Counted from the stretch's first letter, positions 1-11,269 are shown. The stretch: 64,000 bases of DNA from Siphonodentalium dalli (GCA_032622095.1 CP136065.1:216670151-216734150), one strand, 5' to 3'. Notes: generated from the sequence alone by a model not told the origin. Program-made: numbers and translations.

Positions 1-139
1 AGATATTTCGCTTCATGTTGCCACCGTATGGTTTTCCCAACGTGATGTGTTATCTTCAGAATCAGAGAAATTCCTCCGAATTGTAGCACTCACTGTGTGC
101 ACATTGCACTGATATTGAGATTGAGAACTCATATTTTAA

Positions 140-649
140 AGGCACGGGCGGCGTTCGTTGCAGAAATATTCATATTTGTTCAAATCGCAATCAACAGAAG
201 GAATATTAATATATATATAGTTTTGTTCATATGCCAAACATAATCAGCGCGTAAATAGTATATTGTCATCAAGACGTACGATGGTGCACGTTAACAAGAG
301 CCTGCTCGTGTTACAGAAGTTTTGCTTCTGTTTACATAACACAGCGCTATTCTATTGGTTAATCACACACAAATGATATAAACGCCCTTTATTATTTCCA
401 TATAAGGAAAACAGTAATAAATAACGCTCTTTATGTTTACCATATCTGGATCTAAGCAAAAGCCAGGTTCTGTATTTTTTTTTGCTTTTGTTTACATATC
501 AAAGGACAAACACTTGACAATAACACACATATTTTTGATTGGTATAAGAACAAAGTCTGTCTATATTTTACTATTATTTCTGTTTATGGCGGTTTTTGAC
601 GGAGATGAATATTTTAACAGCATACCCGCCGCCAACGCCGCCCGTATCT
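140..649 (+). mobile_element. Family A MITE, copy 1 (TTAA-flanked)
   Basis: Flanked by TTAA at 136-139 and 650-653. The terminal inverted repeats are AGGCACGGGCGGCGTT at the left and, reversed, AGATACGGGCGGCGTT at the right. Two fuller relatives lie at 29.7 and 31.9 kb. TTAA targets are typical of piggyBac-type transposition. The 89-codon ORF inside is repeat sequence, not a gene. Confidence 0.75.
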
Positions 650-783
650 TTAATTTAAATATAGCATATCAACGTGTGTATGCTGTATGTCAAATTACCT
701 GAAATTAATGACTCAACGAACAATGTACGTTTAACTATAAAACACTGCAGCATAAATTGTAAGTTAACTTGAGTAACATCAAG

Positions 784-870
784 GGTACATTGAGATTTAA
801 TACCTGGGTGTCATTCTGGACCCTGAGGTGTTCAAAACGAGACACCCAGGTATGAAATCTGCATGTGCCC
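784..870. repeat. Foldback with about 30-bp arms
   Basis: The arms ending ATACCTGGGTGTC (784-812) and starting GACACCCAGGTAT (841-870) are inverted copies with a 28-base loop. The 871-1200 stretch that follows shows no gene, only a diverged copy of the spacer of MITE family B. Confidence 0.6.
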
Positions 871-1200
871 CACAATATTGCCGTAGATCATAATTTGGTC
901 CCACAGGCCTACACAACCTGAAGTTATGTGTGATTTTGTTTTGTTTTTGGGGTTTAATTTTTTTTGGGTATGCTTAAGCATGCTATAGCGAATTTAAAAA
1001 CAAACTGATTAAAACCTTAGGGGCATGTTATAACTCAAAACTATCACCAAGTATTCATAGTAACAATTTTGATGCCCATGAAAAACGTAAGATTCCCTGG
1101 CACTAAACCTACAAAATAAGTTTGTTAAAGAATATAAGAAAAAATTATTAAAATTGTAAAAAATTGTAAAAAATAATAACAAATGATGAAAAATTGTTAG

Positions 1201-1271
1201 GCCAATGCATTCTCTTATATATGCGAGGCGACCTATGGTCGACTCGTATATATATAAGAGAATGCATTGGC
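1201..1271. repeat. 71-bp near-perfect palindrome (solo arm of MITE family B)
   Basis: GCCAATGCATTCTC to GAGAATGCATTGGC reads the same on both strands apart from the middle. The same palindrome occurs as a pair in the family B elements at 6.7 kb and 25.6 kb. Confidence 0.85.
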
Positions 1272-1479
1272 ACAGGGTATATGGGTTGATACAAAAATCG
1301 GACCTATCTATCTATTGGTACTGGTCGACCCCCATATATGGGTGTTATCACCAAGCGCAGTCAGTGCAAGTTAGTGGAGAATTGAGTGATAGGGTGACTA
1401 GTTTGTCAGTTAAAAGAATATGTACAGATAAAAGCATTTTAAAAACAAAGGTTGCTGTCAGGTTCATGGTTGTAGCTGA

Positions 1480-3107
1480 TAAGCTCTCCTCCTGAACTGG
1501 TCAGGGTCAGAGAGCTTGATCAGATCAGGCGGGAGTTGGTTCCAGAGTATAGCAGTTGATGGGAAGAATGAATGTCTAAAATAGTTTGGCCCAGTATGAA
1601 TTCGACGATAAGTGTCAGCGTTGCTATATCTGCTGTGTCTGAGTGGTTTCTGAAGGTAATCTGGGATTGTAATATCTACTTGATTATGGACTATTTTACT
1701 GAAGAGGGATAATTTTGAGATGGTTCTTCTGTCCTCAAGGGGTTTCAGTTCTAATTATGTCCTCATTTTTGACAAACTTGAGAATCTTGAATAGTCATTC
1801 AAAATCCAACGTATGGCCCGATTTTGTACTCGTTCAATTTTAGTTATGTTTTCTGAGGTATGAGGGGACCAAATTGCAGCGGCATACTCTAACTTTTGTC
1901 TAACCATGGCCTGATAAGCTACTTTCTTGAGTGCTTTATTTCGTGTTTTGACATTCCTTTTTAAGAATCCCAGGGACTGATTTGCACTTAGAGTTGTTCG
2001 CTGTATGTGGGCATTAAATGAGAGATTGTTTGTGAGGTCGATTCCCAAATATCGCGCATTATTGACATGATCAAGTACTTGAGAGTGTAGGATGTAGTCC
2101 CAAATTATGGGTTTTGCTTTGCGGCTGACTGTGAGGACTTGACATTTTGAGGGGTTAAAGGCCATATCCCAATTTTGCTCCCATGTCTGTAGTTTGTTTA
2201 GGTCATTTTGTAATTGTTCGCAGTCTTTCGAGTTATTTATTGTCATGTATAGTGCGGTGTCAGCAGCAAATAAGCGTGTTTGAGCAGTTATGTGGTTTGG
2301 TAAATCATTGATGTACACCAGGAACATCAGGGCCCCAGGACAGAGCCCTGGGGTACCCCAGATGTCACTGAGACTTCAGAGGAGGCACCCCCTCCAGGAC
2401 AACAACTTGGGTTCTGTTGTCGAGAAAGGCTCTGATCCAGTTTAATGTGGTTCCACCAATGCCGTAATGTTCAAGTTTATAGAGCAATTTGCCATGGTTT
2501 ACCTTGTCAAAGGCTTTACTGAAGTCTAGCAAGATAAGATCAGTCTGCTGTCCTGCAGCAAGGCGTCTCAAAAGATCATCAGCTAGTTGCACGAGTTGTG
2601 TTTCACATGATTTTTCTTTCCCTGAAGCCATGCTGCAGATCAGAGAGGATCTTATTCTTTTTCAGATGCTTCGTGATGTTGGATGCGATGATGTGCTCTG
2701 TTAGTTTGCAGATGATACAGGTAAGGGTGATCGGTCTATAATTTGCCGGGTTTGTTTTATCACCCTTCTTGTATACAGGAACCACATTACCCTTTGTCCA
2801 GTCCTGTGGGAGGACACCTTCCTTCAAGGTCTTTTGAATAAGACTGGTAAGAATGGGGGGGGCAATTTCTTATCGGAGTTGTTTCAGAATAATTGGTTTA
2901 ATATTGTCTGGCCCAGCTGCTTTGTTTATTTTAAGATTTGATAGGAGTTTAGGGATTCCTTCCTCTGATACCTCTATGTTTTCCATGTTGGGATATCCAA
3001 AGTTGTTGGTGGTCACAAAGGTTTCACTGAAATGGCCCCTGATGGAGGCTAGAGAGAATTGTGACAGAGTGAGAGGGTTCCTGGGTGAGAAGACTGACTG
3101 AAATTGA
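1480..3107 (-). pseudogene. LINE reverse transcriptase (frameshifted)
   Basis: Three frame fragments carry RVT_1 motifs in order: LPQDWTKGNVVPVYKKGD and NYRPITLT (2827-2603), LILLDFSKAFDKVNH (2631-2365), and FLVYINDLP with LFAADTALY (2327-1755). A C-terminal SRFSSL segment and a region related to FFPSTAILWNQLP extend to about 1480. The catalytic FADD box is FAAD (2259-2270), so one metal-binding Asp is lost. Frameshifts sit near 3108, 2860 (a G-run), 2615 and 2370. Confidence 0.88.
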
Positions 3108-4367
3108 TTATTTAGGGTATTTGTCTATATTGTTTGTTTGTATTGTACCTACTGGGTCTTTTATGGGTCCAACGCTGCTCTGGGACTGTCTGGTATTCTT
3201 AATAAATGAGAACAGACTCTTAGTAATTGGTCGGTAGTTGTTGTTTTGAGAGTCGTCACGTGTGTTTTCATTGGCAACTTCAAGGATGGTGCTGAGGTGT
3301 TTATCATATGCCAGCTTAATTTCTTTCTTAGCTAGACGTTTCATGGCCCTGTGCTTTTGTTTAAGTACTGGGCTGACTGATCTTTTCATCTGTTGGTATA
3401 GGTGGTCCCTCCTTTTGATAATGCGCTTGATACGTTTGTTGATCCAGGCTAGAGGTGTTTTGGTTTTAATGTTTTTCTTAGGGACAAATTTTGAGGTACC
3501 TATTTCAATGTGGTGTTTGAACTGGGTCCATATTTCCTCTACTGATATCTTGGAGCAAAAGATGGTGGCAAAGTTAGTTCGGATGCATTCCCTGAAGCTC
3601 TCCCAGTCTGCTTTGGAGTATAGATATACTGTTCTAGGTGATGCTTTGGTGATTGATGGTTTCAGATTTGCTGTTATGCATACAATACCGTGGTCGGATA
3701 CTCCTGAATTTATGTTGATTGTTTGTATGTGTGCGGGGTCTGATGTTAAGACCAGGTCTAGAGTGTTTTTGTCTCTGGTTTTCCCTCTGACTACTTGTGT
3801 TAGTATGAAATCGTCAAGTATGTCGATAAATTCTTCATAGAGCTTTAGGTTGGGACACTTGCTTCTTATTTTGGGTATATTTTCCTTGTCCCAATCGAGA
3901 TTAGGGAAGTTGAATTCCCCGGCTACCCAAATGTGTCCATTTAATTTAGCAATTGATTCTAGATTAAGATTCAATGCATCTATGCTATCTTTGTCACTTT
4001 CTTCAGGGCGGTAGAAAGCTCCAAGATAAAGTGCCTTACATGAGTGAAGTTTGATTTTCACCCATAACTGTTCGCTTTCCTGTGGTATGTTGGATGGTAG
4101 AGAACGTTCTGTTACTGTCATGCAGTTTTTGACAATGATGCAAACCCCTCCTCCCTTTACTTTAAGTCTGTCCTTTCTAAATATTGAATACCCGAGAGAC
4201 TGTGGCAGGATTTCACCATCAGCGATGTGTGGTTTCAACCATGTTTCGGTCCCAACAATTATGTCACGAGACTCAGTTTCAAGAATGGCTTGGAGTTTAT
4301 CTATTTTATTCATGATAGAACAGAAATTTATGTTCAAAAGTTTAAGTCTCGTCGTTTTAGGATTCAT
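3108..4367 (-). CDS. LINE AP endonuclease domain and linker
   Basis: 419-codon open frame from an ATG at 4367. APE-type endonuclease motifs run in order: LNINFCSIMNKIDKL, VGTETWL (about residue 38), GGGVCIIVKN, GAFYRPEE, AGEFNFPNLDWD (about 149) and GVSDHGIV (about 222). A basic linker rich in Lys/Arg (about 300-350) follows. It nicks target DNA to prime reverse transcription. The usual GDFN motif reads GEFN here (Asp to Glu, 3915-3917), likely impairing catalysis. The frame ends early at 3108 by a frameshift before the reverse transcriptase. Confidence 0.85.
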   Translation of the reverse strand: MNPKTTRLKLLNINFCSIMNKIDKLQAILETESRDIIVGTETWLKPHIADGEILPQSLGYSIFRKDRLKVKGGGVCIIVKNCMTVTERSLPSNIPQESEQLWVKIKLHSCKALYLGAFYRPEESDKDSIDALNLNLESIAKLNGHIWVAGEFNFPNLDWDKENIPKIRSKCPNLKLYEEFIDILDDFILTQVVRGKTRDKNTLDLVLTSDPAHIQTININSGVSDHGIVCITANLKPSITKASPRTVYLYSKADWESFRECIRTNFATIFCSKISVEEIWTQFKHHIEIGTSKFVPKKNIKTKTPLAWINKRIKRIIKRRDHLYQQMKRSVSPVLKQKHRAMKRLAKKEIKLAYDKHLSTILEVANENTRDDSQNNNYRPITKSLFSFIKNTRQSQSSVGPIKDPVGTIQTNNIDKYPK

Positions 4368-4380
4368 GTTCCATGACTTT

Positions 4381-4927
4381 TTTTGATGTTAGTTAGCGGC
4401 TTGTTTATAATTGATTGACTAGCTTCGTTTCCCGGCTGGGTGTCCGGATCAAGTTGCGAGAGGACATAGTAACCATTGGGAGTTTCAAATGAATGTGTAT
4501 GTTTCGTTGTTCATGTTTTGACATTGTGCATGGAACCATTGTAGGCATCCATCACACTCTATAGTCATTGGTGATCGTCCAGGACAGCCATGTTACAGTT
4601 CCCGCAGGGGAATTCTGGTGGTGAGTTTGGACTGACTGCGGTATCTGGCCCAGGGTTTGTCTCAATGTCCGAGGAGAGTGAGATCAAAAGGAGTGCCAAG
4701 TACAGTAGCCAACGGTGCCTTAACTTTGGTTTTTGAAATTGGTTGTTCAGAGAACCTCTCTTCAAAACATTTAGCAAGGCTGCACAATTATTCATTTTCT
4801 GTGCCATTAGTTTCCATGAGTTTTGTGTGCTTGTCCCAAAGAGCACATACTTGGGTGTTTTTTCGGGTTTGGTTAAGGCCAGGAGGCCTAAACTTACTTG
4901 AAAAAGCAGAAAACAACCGGAAAACAT
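4381..4927 (-). pseudogene. LINE ORF1: 2A peptide plus PHD-type zinc finger (broken)
   Basis: A 120-codon frame from 4927 contains a hydrophobic stretch leading into DIETNPGP, then PCGNCNMAV. It stops at 4565 where a frameshift interrupts a PHD finger. In another frame the finger continues as CDGCLQWFH..C (about 4540-4505). The first two zinc ligands (CxxC) lie before the break and the remainder after it. ORF1 of Crack/CR1 elements often carries such a finger; the role in the element (RNA or chromatin binding) is inferred. Confidence 0.75.
4646..4699 (-). other. 2A ribosome-skipping motif
   Basis: The 18 residues ending SLSSDIETNPGP fit the 2A consensus D(V/I)ExNPGP preceded by a hydrophobic, helix-prone stretch. 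In known 2A peptides the ribosome skips the Gly-Pro bond, separating the upstream peptide. Here it would release about 93 N-terminal residues from the PHD part. Confidence 0.85.
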
Positions 4928-4965
4928 GTCCTCGTTTTGTTGTCAAATCTTCACTTCCGGTTTGA

Positions 4966-6063
4966 CAGCGCTTACCTGAAGGTCAAAGATACGTGATTTG
5001 AATGAATGAAATCGAAGAAAGTTTGATTTCTTCGAGAATCTGAGCTTTTATTTCCCTATTTTGGTAGGGAATGTTGCTTAGATAAAGATACACAACCGCA
5101 GCTGGTAAATTGCTCCGATCCCAACGATACAACCTGGGTTTTTGAGAAAAAGAGAGAGCGAGAGAGAGAGTAGAAGTTGTGAGTGCACGACGCATGCGCA
5201 AATATAACCTGGCACTGAAAGGGATAAACATCAAAAGCATAAAGAATTTGAGAGTCGATTTAACTCCCCAATGTTTTGTATATGCGTTTTAGACTCTGCT
5301 TCCCCCGGTGATTGGGAGTGAGATATTGTGATTTGAGCGTGCGCTAATATATTCCAATACATTGATAAAGTATATAATCAACTATTCAATTGCGTAACAA
5401 GTAAACTGGGCATACAGATAAACGCGAGCTTTGTTCCACAATGGCTCAATATTTGATCGTATAACCGATTACTTAACCAACAAACTGAAGTATTCAGTTA
5501 ACTCTGCCTCCATCGATATTGACAATATATCATGCACCTGCATCATCTATAATGCTACACGGGGAACTACAAACAATCTTCAGTGTTTGTCCATCGTCAG
5601 CTGATAAGCTCCCGAAGATGACAAATAATGCGAATATAACCGTATTATATATGATTATTGTGTGTATCATAGGGACAATATCAGTTATATACGTGGAGTG
5701 TAATAGTCAGTGCCGTATGCTATAAAATTGCATATACTGTGATTTGAGTCAAATGGAAGGTGTCGAGTACTATAAACATACATAATGTGTTAGAATAGCC
5801 GACTTGGAAATAACCAGGATAGGCAAATTTATTATCAAAGACTTCAAAAGATTGAACATACTCCCCCAAATGCAAAAGGTATGCGATTCTTGTGAATCCT
5901 GGTGAATGGGTGGCTCGCCGAAAATATCAAATGAACCTCTCGTTGATATATTTTGTAAATTAAGAGGATTCGACAAGCTGAATAAAAATCAACAATGAAG
6001 GAAATACACTGGTAGAAATTCAGTCGAATAATATAAAACAAAAATATGTTTGTGCTACAAATT
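4966..6063. other. No gene recognised
   Basis: AT-rich sequence with a short AG-rich microsatellite at about 5150-5172. The small ORFs have no family motif. Confidence 0.5.
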
Positions 6064-6478
6064 TTGTAAATTACAAAGGAACGCTCATATTTAATTTAAT
6101 GCACTAACAAGTAACAAAACGACTGAGCATGCACCTAAACCAAGGAACGCTCATATTATAATTTAATGCACTAACAAGTAACAAAACGACTGAGCATGCA
6201 CCTAAACCAAGGAACGCTCATATTATAATTTAATGCACTAACAAGTAACAAAACGACTGAGCATGCACCTAAACCAAGGAACGCTCATATTATAATTTAA
6301 TGCACTAACAAGTAACAAAACGACTGAGCATGCACCTAAACCAAGGAACGCTCATATTATAATTTAATGCACTAACAAGTAACAAAACGACTGAGCATGC
6401 ACCTAAACCAAGGAACGCTCATATTATAATTTAATATACTAACAAAACGATTCAGCATGCACCTAAACCATTTAGATC
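6064..6478. repeat. 67-bp tandem array, about 6 copies
   Basis: GGAACGCTCATATT recurs at 6078, 6144, 6211, 6278, 6345 and 6412 with almost identical 67-bp units; the last unit is diverged and shortened. Confidence 0.92.
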
Positions 6479-6670
6479 ATTTATAGTATGATTCAGGATC
6501 CATCCACTCGTACATACATGTATGATGCCCTCCCAACCACACACTGCCACGTCGTATGGTCCCGGGTACAGGACTTGAGGCACATTTGCTATATTATAAA
6601 TGTAGCAGCAAGAATACAAAATACATCTGCCTGTCTATTCGCGATTTCCCACACAACCATGGACGCTCAA

Positions 6671-7053
6671 CCCTTTACCCAACAGAAGGGGCCTGTGCCA
6701 ATGCATTCTCTTATATATGCGAGTCGACCATAGGTCGCCTCGCATATATAAGAGAATGCATTGGCTTAACACATTAAAAATTATAAAATTGTTAAAGAAT
6801 GTAAGAAAAAATGGTAAAAAAGATTTTTTTTTAGGCCAATGCATTCTCTTATATATGCGAGGCAACCTATGGTCGACTCTCATATATAAGAGAATGCATT
6901 GGCACAGGGCATAACTGTAACCATCACAATGTGGTCAATGAGCCGGTTCCAATGATATCCATATTTGTATGGTGTTATTGAGACAGACCGAAGATATTTT
7001 AGGCTGTTGAAGCTTTATTTTGGGCGTTTTTGGCCGGTTTGTTGGGCAAGGGG
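6671..7053 (-). mobile_element. Family B MITE (piggyBac-like, double palindrome)
   Basis: Ends CCCTTTACCCAACA and TGTTGGGCAAGGGG-type inverted repeats, with degenerate TTAA flanks (TCAA, TTAC). Inside are two about 70-bp palindromes (6696-6766 and 6835-6903) separated by a 68-base AT-rich spacer, plus a 140-base unique arm. The same element in opposite orientation is at 25414-25795. Confidence 0.8.
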
Positions 7054-7208
7054 TTACATGTCTTATCTAAGTGTGCATGAGGCACACAGAGGGTCGTCAC
7101 AGCGACCCCCATCGACGCTGTAGAAAGGCTATAATCGGCTAGTGATAAATAAACTATGATTTCACCGAAATTGGATGTTGATATGGTTTCCCTGTCTTGT
7201 AGTTTCAG

Positions 7209-7270
7209 GCCTTCCTTTCTGGTTCTCTGTTGTTCTCGTCGGTGGAATAGGAACTATATACACCGCTATC
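7209..7270 (+). CDS. SLC5 exon 1 of window (about TM5)
   Basis: 62 nt, residues 1-21 of the partial protein; the first Gly codon is split with the missing upstream exon. The peptide ends LVGGIGTIYTAI, the membrane segment that precedes the GG(M/L)K(A/T)VIWTDV motif in SLC5A8-type transporters. The donor is GTAAGT at 7271. The acceptor TTTCAG ends at 7208. A second AG at 7201-7202, 6 nt upstream, would keep the frame and add two residues (acceptor choice inferred). It lies 155 bp downstream of a piggyBac-like MITE. Confidence 0.85.
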
Positions 7271-7352
7271 GTAAGTAAATCCACTCTTGAAGACATAGTC
7301 CTGTTTTTTTCATGTTGCATAAAGTTTTCTAATTTTCACTTAGTCACTTAGT

Positions 7353-7789
7353 AAAGACTTGAAATGGTGTCTGTCATTTGCATAACGGGGTCCCCAGAGG
7401 GTGAATTTAGTGACGCTATCACGCATGATGGGCTAGCGTCACCAAATTCACGACACTGGAACCTCATTCTGCTTAGGCCTCAACTGCTATTGGGGACGTA
7501 TGATCAGATTGAAGCTCCCCAAATGAAGTTAGCGATGTCACGCTTCACCCATTAGTCACCTCGATTATGCATTTTATCTTCTGCAAATTGCGGGATATAG
7601 AAACTGAACAGAAGGGAAAAGGTAACTAAAATAATGTTATTTAAGACTAAATATAATTTTCAGAAGATGAGACCTAAGCAGAATGAGGGCGAATTTACTG
7701 ATGCTATCCCGCTATTTGGAGTAGCGTTACTAAATTCACTATCTGCGGACCTCATTCTGAAAATGACAGGCACACTATTTCAAGGCTGG
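7353..7789. mobile_element. Family C MITE, copy 1 (hAT-like)
   Basis: Ends relate to CAAGCCTTGAAATAGTG, flanked by CACTTAGT and CACTTAAG (imperfect 8-bp duplication). Internal inverted segments carry GAATGAGG and GGTGAATTTAGTGA. Other copies are at 12.76, 21.0 and 28.4 kb. Confidence 0.7.
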
Positions 7790-8285
7790 CACTTAAGGTG
7801 TCATTACACGATTAAGCTTGCTTTATTAAGCAAACTGAAGAGGCGTGCTTCATCATGTAATACCATGCCATTTCATACAGCTCAGCATTATTAATTACCC
7901 AAAGAGCAAGCTGTTGGGAAAGGGACCGAGCCGTTTTGGCATACAGCAAGGAACCCCCATTAATGTCAGGTAGCAGTTAAATAACATCATTCCTCTTGAT
8001 ACCTGATAAAAACCACATTTTCAATTCACATGCAACATAATTCAAACTAAGATATAGTTATTCCCCTTCCAATGAAAATAATATACTTTGCAGAATAATC
8101 CAGATGAAACTTAAGCACAGAACGCACGTCGGTGCCTCATAAAATCTTTACAGTTTATGACACCGAATAAGTTGATAATACCATGTTTTTGAGCTTCCTC
8201 TTTCAAATGATATATAATTGCATATAGTTTATGTAATGTGATCTTGGGGTTCGAAAATTAAATGGACCTTTAACCTCTCTTCCAG

Positions 8286-8366
8286 GGCGGAATGAAAACT
8301 GTGATATGGACAGATGTCTTCCAATGCATTCTTGTTCTAGTCGGAACACTTGCTATACTTATCAAG
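8286..8366 (+). CDS. SLC5 exon 2 of window (about TM6)
   Basis: 81 nt, phase 0 at both ends, residues 22-48. It begins GGMKTVIWTDVFQ, a hallmark of the SLC5 family, followed by a hydrophobic run ending LAILIK. The acceptor TCCAG ends at 8285 and the donor GTATTT starts at 8367. The last 27 bases of the exon plus the donor are repeated 68 bp downstream (copy at 8408). Confidence 0.88.
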
Positions 8367-8500
8367 GTATTTTATTTTGCTGTACTTATCAATATATTTT
8401 AAATTGCGTCGGAACACTTGCTATGCCTATAAAGGTATTTTATATTTTGCTATACTTATCAAAGTGATTTATATTGCTATGTATACTTATTATGCCCCCG
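8340..8500 (+). repeat. Tandem duplication of exon 2 tail plus donor site
   Basis: The exon end and donor starting GTCGGAACACTTGCTAT at 8340 recur at 8408 (period 68 bp), again ending AAG|GTATTT. A third, partial copy of the intronic part follows at about 8450. Use of the second donor would read into TAA after 12 codons. Confidence 0.8.
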
Positions 8501-8900
8501 ACTTGAAGTCGGCGGGTATATAGTCGACGTCTCCGTCCGTACTTCCGTCCGTCCGTACAAACATTTTGCATTATTGTTCAGCAACCGCTGGGCAGATTTA
8601 GCTGATATTTGGTATGGTGATAGAGCAGCATGGGGGAACAGCTACATGCATAGCGCGGGTTTCGTCCAACCATTTTCACCAGAGTTATGGGCCTTTTTTT
8701 ACTTCGAAAATTCAATTTTTCTCTTTGTTTTTTTGGTTTCCAGATGATAGCGTGAGCTTTGGTTGTACGATTGCAAATCCCGTATTTTTGTGGATCAGTT
8801 ATATGAACATTTTGGCCAGAGTTATGGCCCTTTTTTCAACTTAGAAAATTTCAATTTTGTCCGTCCGTACAAACATAAGTCACAGAAAAGCATGCAATCT
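8493..8900. repeat. Dispersed repeat with CCGTCCGT runs
   Basis: A GTCGGCGGGTATATAGTCG start, CCGTCCGT runs and two similar phrases containing AGAGTTATGG followed by CCCTTTTTT. It looks like a degenerate interspersed repeat; ORFs here are not genes. Confidence 0.45.
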
Positions 8901-9449
8901 CGAGCTAGGACCACCCCTAATGTGAAGTAGATTATCGAGGAACAATTATTAACAAAGAAATATATTCCCTTGCCTTGTTTTTTCAATGTTATAAAGTTCC
9001 CAGTCAGAACACCAAAAAGTTCCCAGGTTTTGTATTGGTGGAATATGATCCCTACGAGCGTTATCCCGAGTAGAGATTCATGGCATGATCTAGGTATTTT
9101 ATACATTGCATTATTTCGATTTCGACCTTACCCGCCCTATCCAAAATTGGCCCATTGATGAACTTGTAACGGGAAAACTCGATTCCTTGAGATATTAATT
9201 GCACGATGTGTGCCCATCTGGTATTATTACCATACAACATTTGCTGGTATCGACTAAATCAACATTTGAATACAGCTCGATATATTGTGAGAGACAGGCA
9301 TGATGGTTTGACAGTTTTACTGTATTTCATTTGAATCTCATTTATTGTAGGAATGTCTTCGTTTATTGAATACCAGCTGAAATAGGCTGCCCCCGGGAGC
9401 CTTTATTCAGCGTTAGAGTCCTGCGGCCCCTGTATGCGTTTCGCTCACA

Positions 9450-9590
9450 TTTGGACCTAAATGTTCACATAGGTTCATATTCGACTTATTTGATTCTGAA
9501 ATAAGCCAAGCCCATAGTGGACTTATACCAGTTATTCTGTTGGATGGCGCGGGCCACAGTGAAAATACATATACAGAGCGTACACCGGGA
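9450..9590. repeat. Family Z repeat fragment
   Basis: The phrases GGACCTAAATGTTCAC, CATATTCGACTTATTTGATTC and CCAGTTATTCTGTTGGATGG recur at 14775-14830, 16670-16800 and 20340-20960. Confidence 0.6.
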
Positions 9591-9888
9591 CGTGGCTAGA
9601 GGGTGTCCGTTGGTGGGTGTGACTGTCCACCATGGGAAATTCCAACTGCACCCTCCCCATTTGAATCACAATCAGATCAAACACAAGTTTTGCATAATTC
9701 CATTTGCACCCCGCCCTTGCACCTCAGTGCTCAGGCCTAATATCCTATTTAGTATATTCATAAACTATGGTTCTATATTCCCGAAATTAGAACATTCAGA
9801 TATTTTAACCTGAAAAATTGCATAAATCCTAACATCTAGTGGTCTATATAACTCCAGACAAATGCACACGGCTACGGGTAAGAGACCA

Positions 9889-10491
9889 GGGGCCTGTACT
9901 ATAGATTTACAATTGCCGTGTTTGAACACGAGTACAAGGTTATGTGGGGCACACAGAAGGTGTCGATTACCATAGACCTCCACTCTTATTCTTACAGTGA
10001 AAAGGCGACTTCTTGCAACGCCTCGTTTACATGCATGGTGACCAATAAAATAATAGGTTTACCACATGTGACTTGATTGACCAATGAATAAAAATATTCC
10101 TCGGAGACACTCATTGATATGTTATCGCTAGTGCATGGGTAATCCGTGTTCAATTGTATTAGTGGTAATCGGTATCCTTTAAATAATCGCTCAGTGAGTA
10201 CGCCGCAACCGTTCGTGCATTGTGTTATATGTCATCAATGGTTATCGTCTGTTCCAACAATTCAAGTTTTAAGATGTATTTCAATTTCTAGTTGGGTTGT
10301 CATGCAAAATCGCTGGAGTATTATATGAATACCATTCTGATCAAACCCAATCACCCATCGGTAATGAGCACACGGGTATAATATACTCTATTACAGTACA
10401 GTTGTCTATTGCACTTCACGCCTCCTGTGTACCTCCCATAACCTTGTACACCTGTTCAAACCCGGCAATTGTAAATCTATAGTACAGGGCT
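9889..10491. mobile_element. Foldback element with about 75-bp inverted ends
   Basis: GCCTGTACTATAGATTTAC and the following 50 bases (GAACACGAGTACAAGGTTATG) are matched in inverted order at 10410-10490. The CAGGGG-like ends resemble hAT MITEs, but no target duplication was found. Confidence 0.7.
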
Positions 10492-11269
10492 GACCTTGGT
10501 TGTTCGGCCCAGTGAGAGAAAATATTGAAAACTATACAAGAAAATCGCAAATCATAGCATCTAGACTGGCCTCAACTGAAGCTTTCCTAGTGTTGGAAAT
10601 ATTAAACCTCATACTCCCCCAAAGGTTGGAAAATTCTCCAACTGATGACCATTCCAGTCCAAATGCAGTAAACTATTGCAAATATTGGTCCAAAAACAAT
10701 TAATTCCCCCCAATAAATATTGTTTGAAAAAATATGTTTGAAGAACATTTTCAACCTATTGTTAGTGAGAAATTTGCAAATAATGTTTCAAAGTTGGGGG
10801 TGAGATACCCCCCCCCCCCACCTGTCGCCACGTCTCTGAGCGTACATCTGGTCTGCAAATGGGTTCATTGAACCAAAATATTCACATTAATTTCATTCTG
10901 AAATAGGCCCACAGTGAGCTTATTTTAATTTGTGTGTTTTTTATTTATTTAATATTTTTTTTTTTAAATCAAAATGTTCATAACCTCCGCCATGGTACCC
11001 TGAGTCCCCACCCCAAATTTGGTTGAAATCGGTCTGGTGGTATGGAAGAAAAATCATCAGAGACAGACAGGGAGATCCTACTCTCTATGTATAGATATAG
11101 TTCTCATAGCCTTTCCGTTTGACTCAATGGATATTCAGAGTTCAAGGATAGTTTCTTAATTTGTTTTTTTGAAAACAATATTTAGCTTTTAACATTTCCC
11201 CGAAGGACCCTTTTGTTAAATATGAAATATTCTTTATAAATATTCATGATATATTTCTTCGGCGATTTT
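10492..11269. other. No gene recognised
   Basis: Contains a C-run (10808-10820) and a phrase with AGACAGACAGGGAGATCC; otherwise unremarkable AT-rich sequence. Confidence 0.45.

Larger units (their letters stand above)
1280..4965 (-). mobile_element. Degenerate CR1/Crack-like non-LTR retrotransposon
   Basis: A LINE on the minus strand: an N-terminal ORF with a 2A peptide and PHD finger (about 4927-4381), an AP endonuclease (4367-3108) and a reverse transcriptase (3107 to about 1480), then a 3' UTR. Order and motifs fit the CR1/Jockey supergroup; 2A-bearing CR1-type elements are known in several marine invertebrates. The ends are approximate: no target duplication or 3' microsatellite was identified with certainty. 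Several frameshifts and two altered catalytic motifs show it is inactive. Confidence 0.85.

Noticed and set aside
433-702. 89-codon ORF with hydrophobic stretch
   Set aside because: Lies inside family A; equivalent frames are broken in the other copies.
5140-5240. LINE 5' UTR or promoter
   Set aside because: No conserved copy to define the 5' end; the boundary near 4965 is only approximate.
6064-6478. CRISPR-like regular repeats
   Set aside because: Whole 67-bp units are repeated with no unique spacers, in a eukaryotic context.
1-7200. Search for the missing upstream SLC5 exons
   Set aside because: No segment matching the residues expected before GLPFW with fitting splice phase was found; the exons probably lie before base 1.
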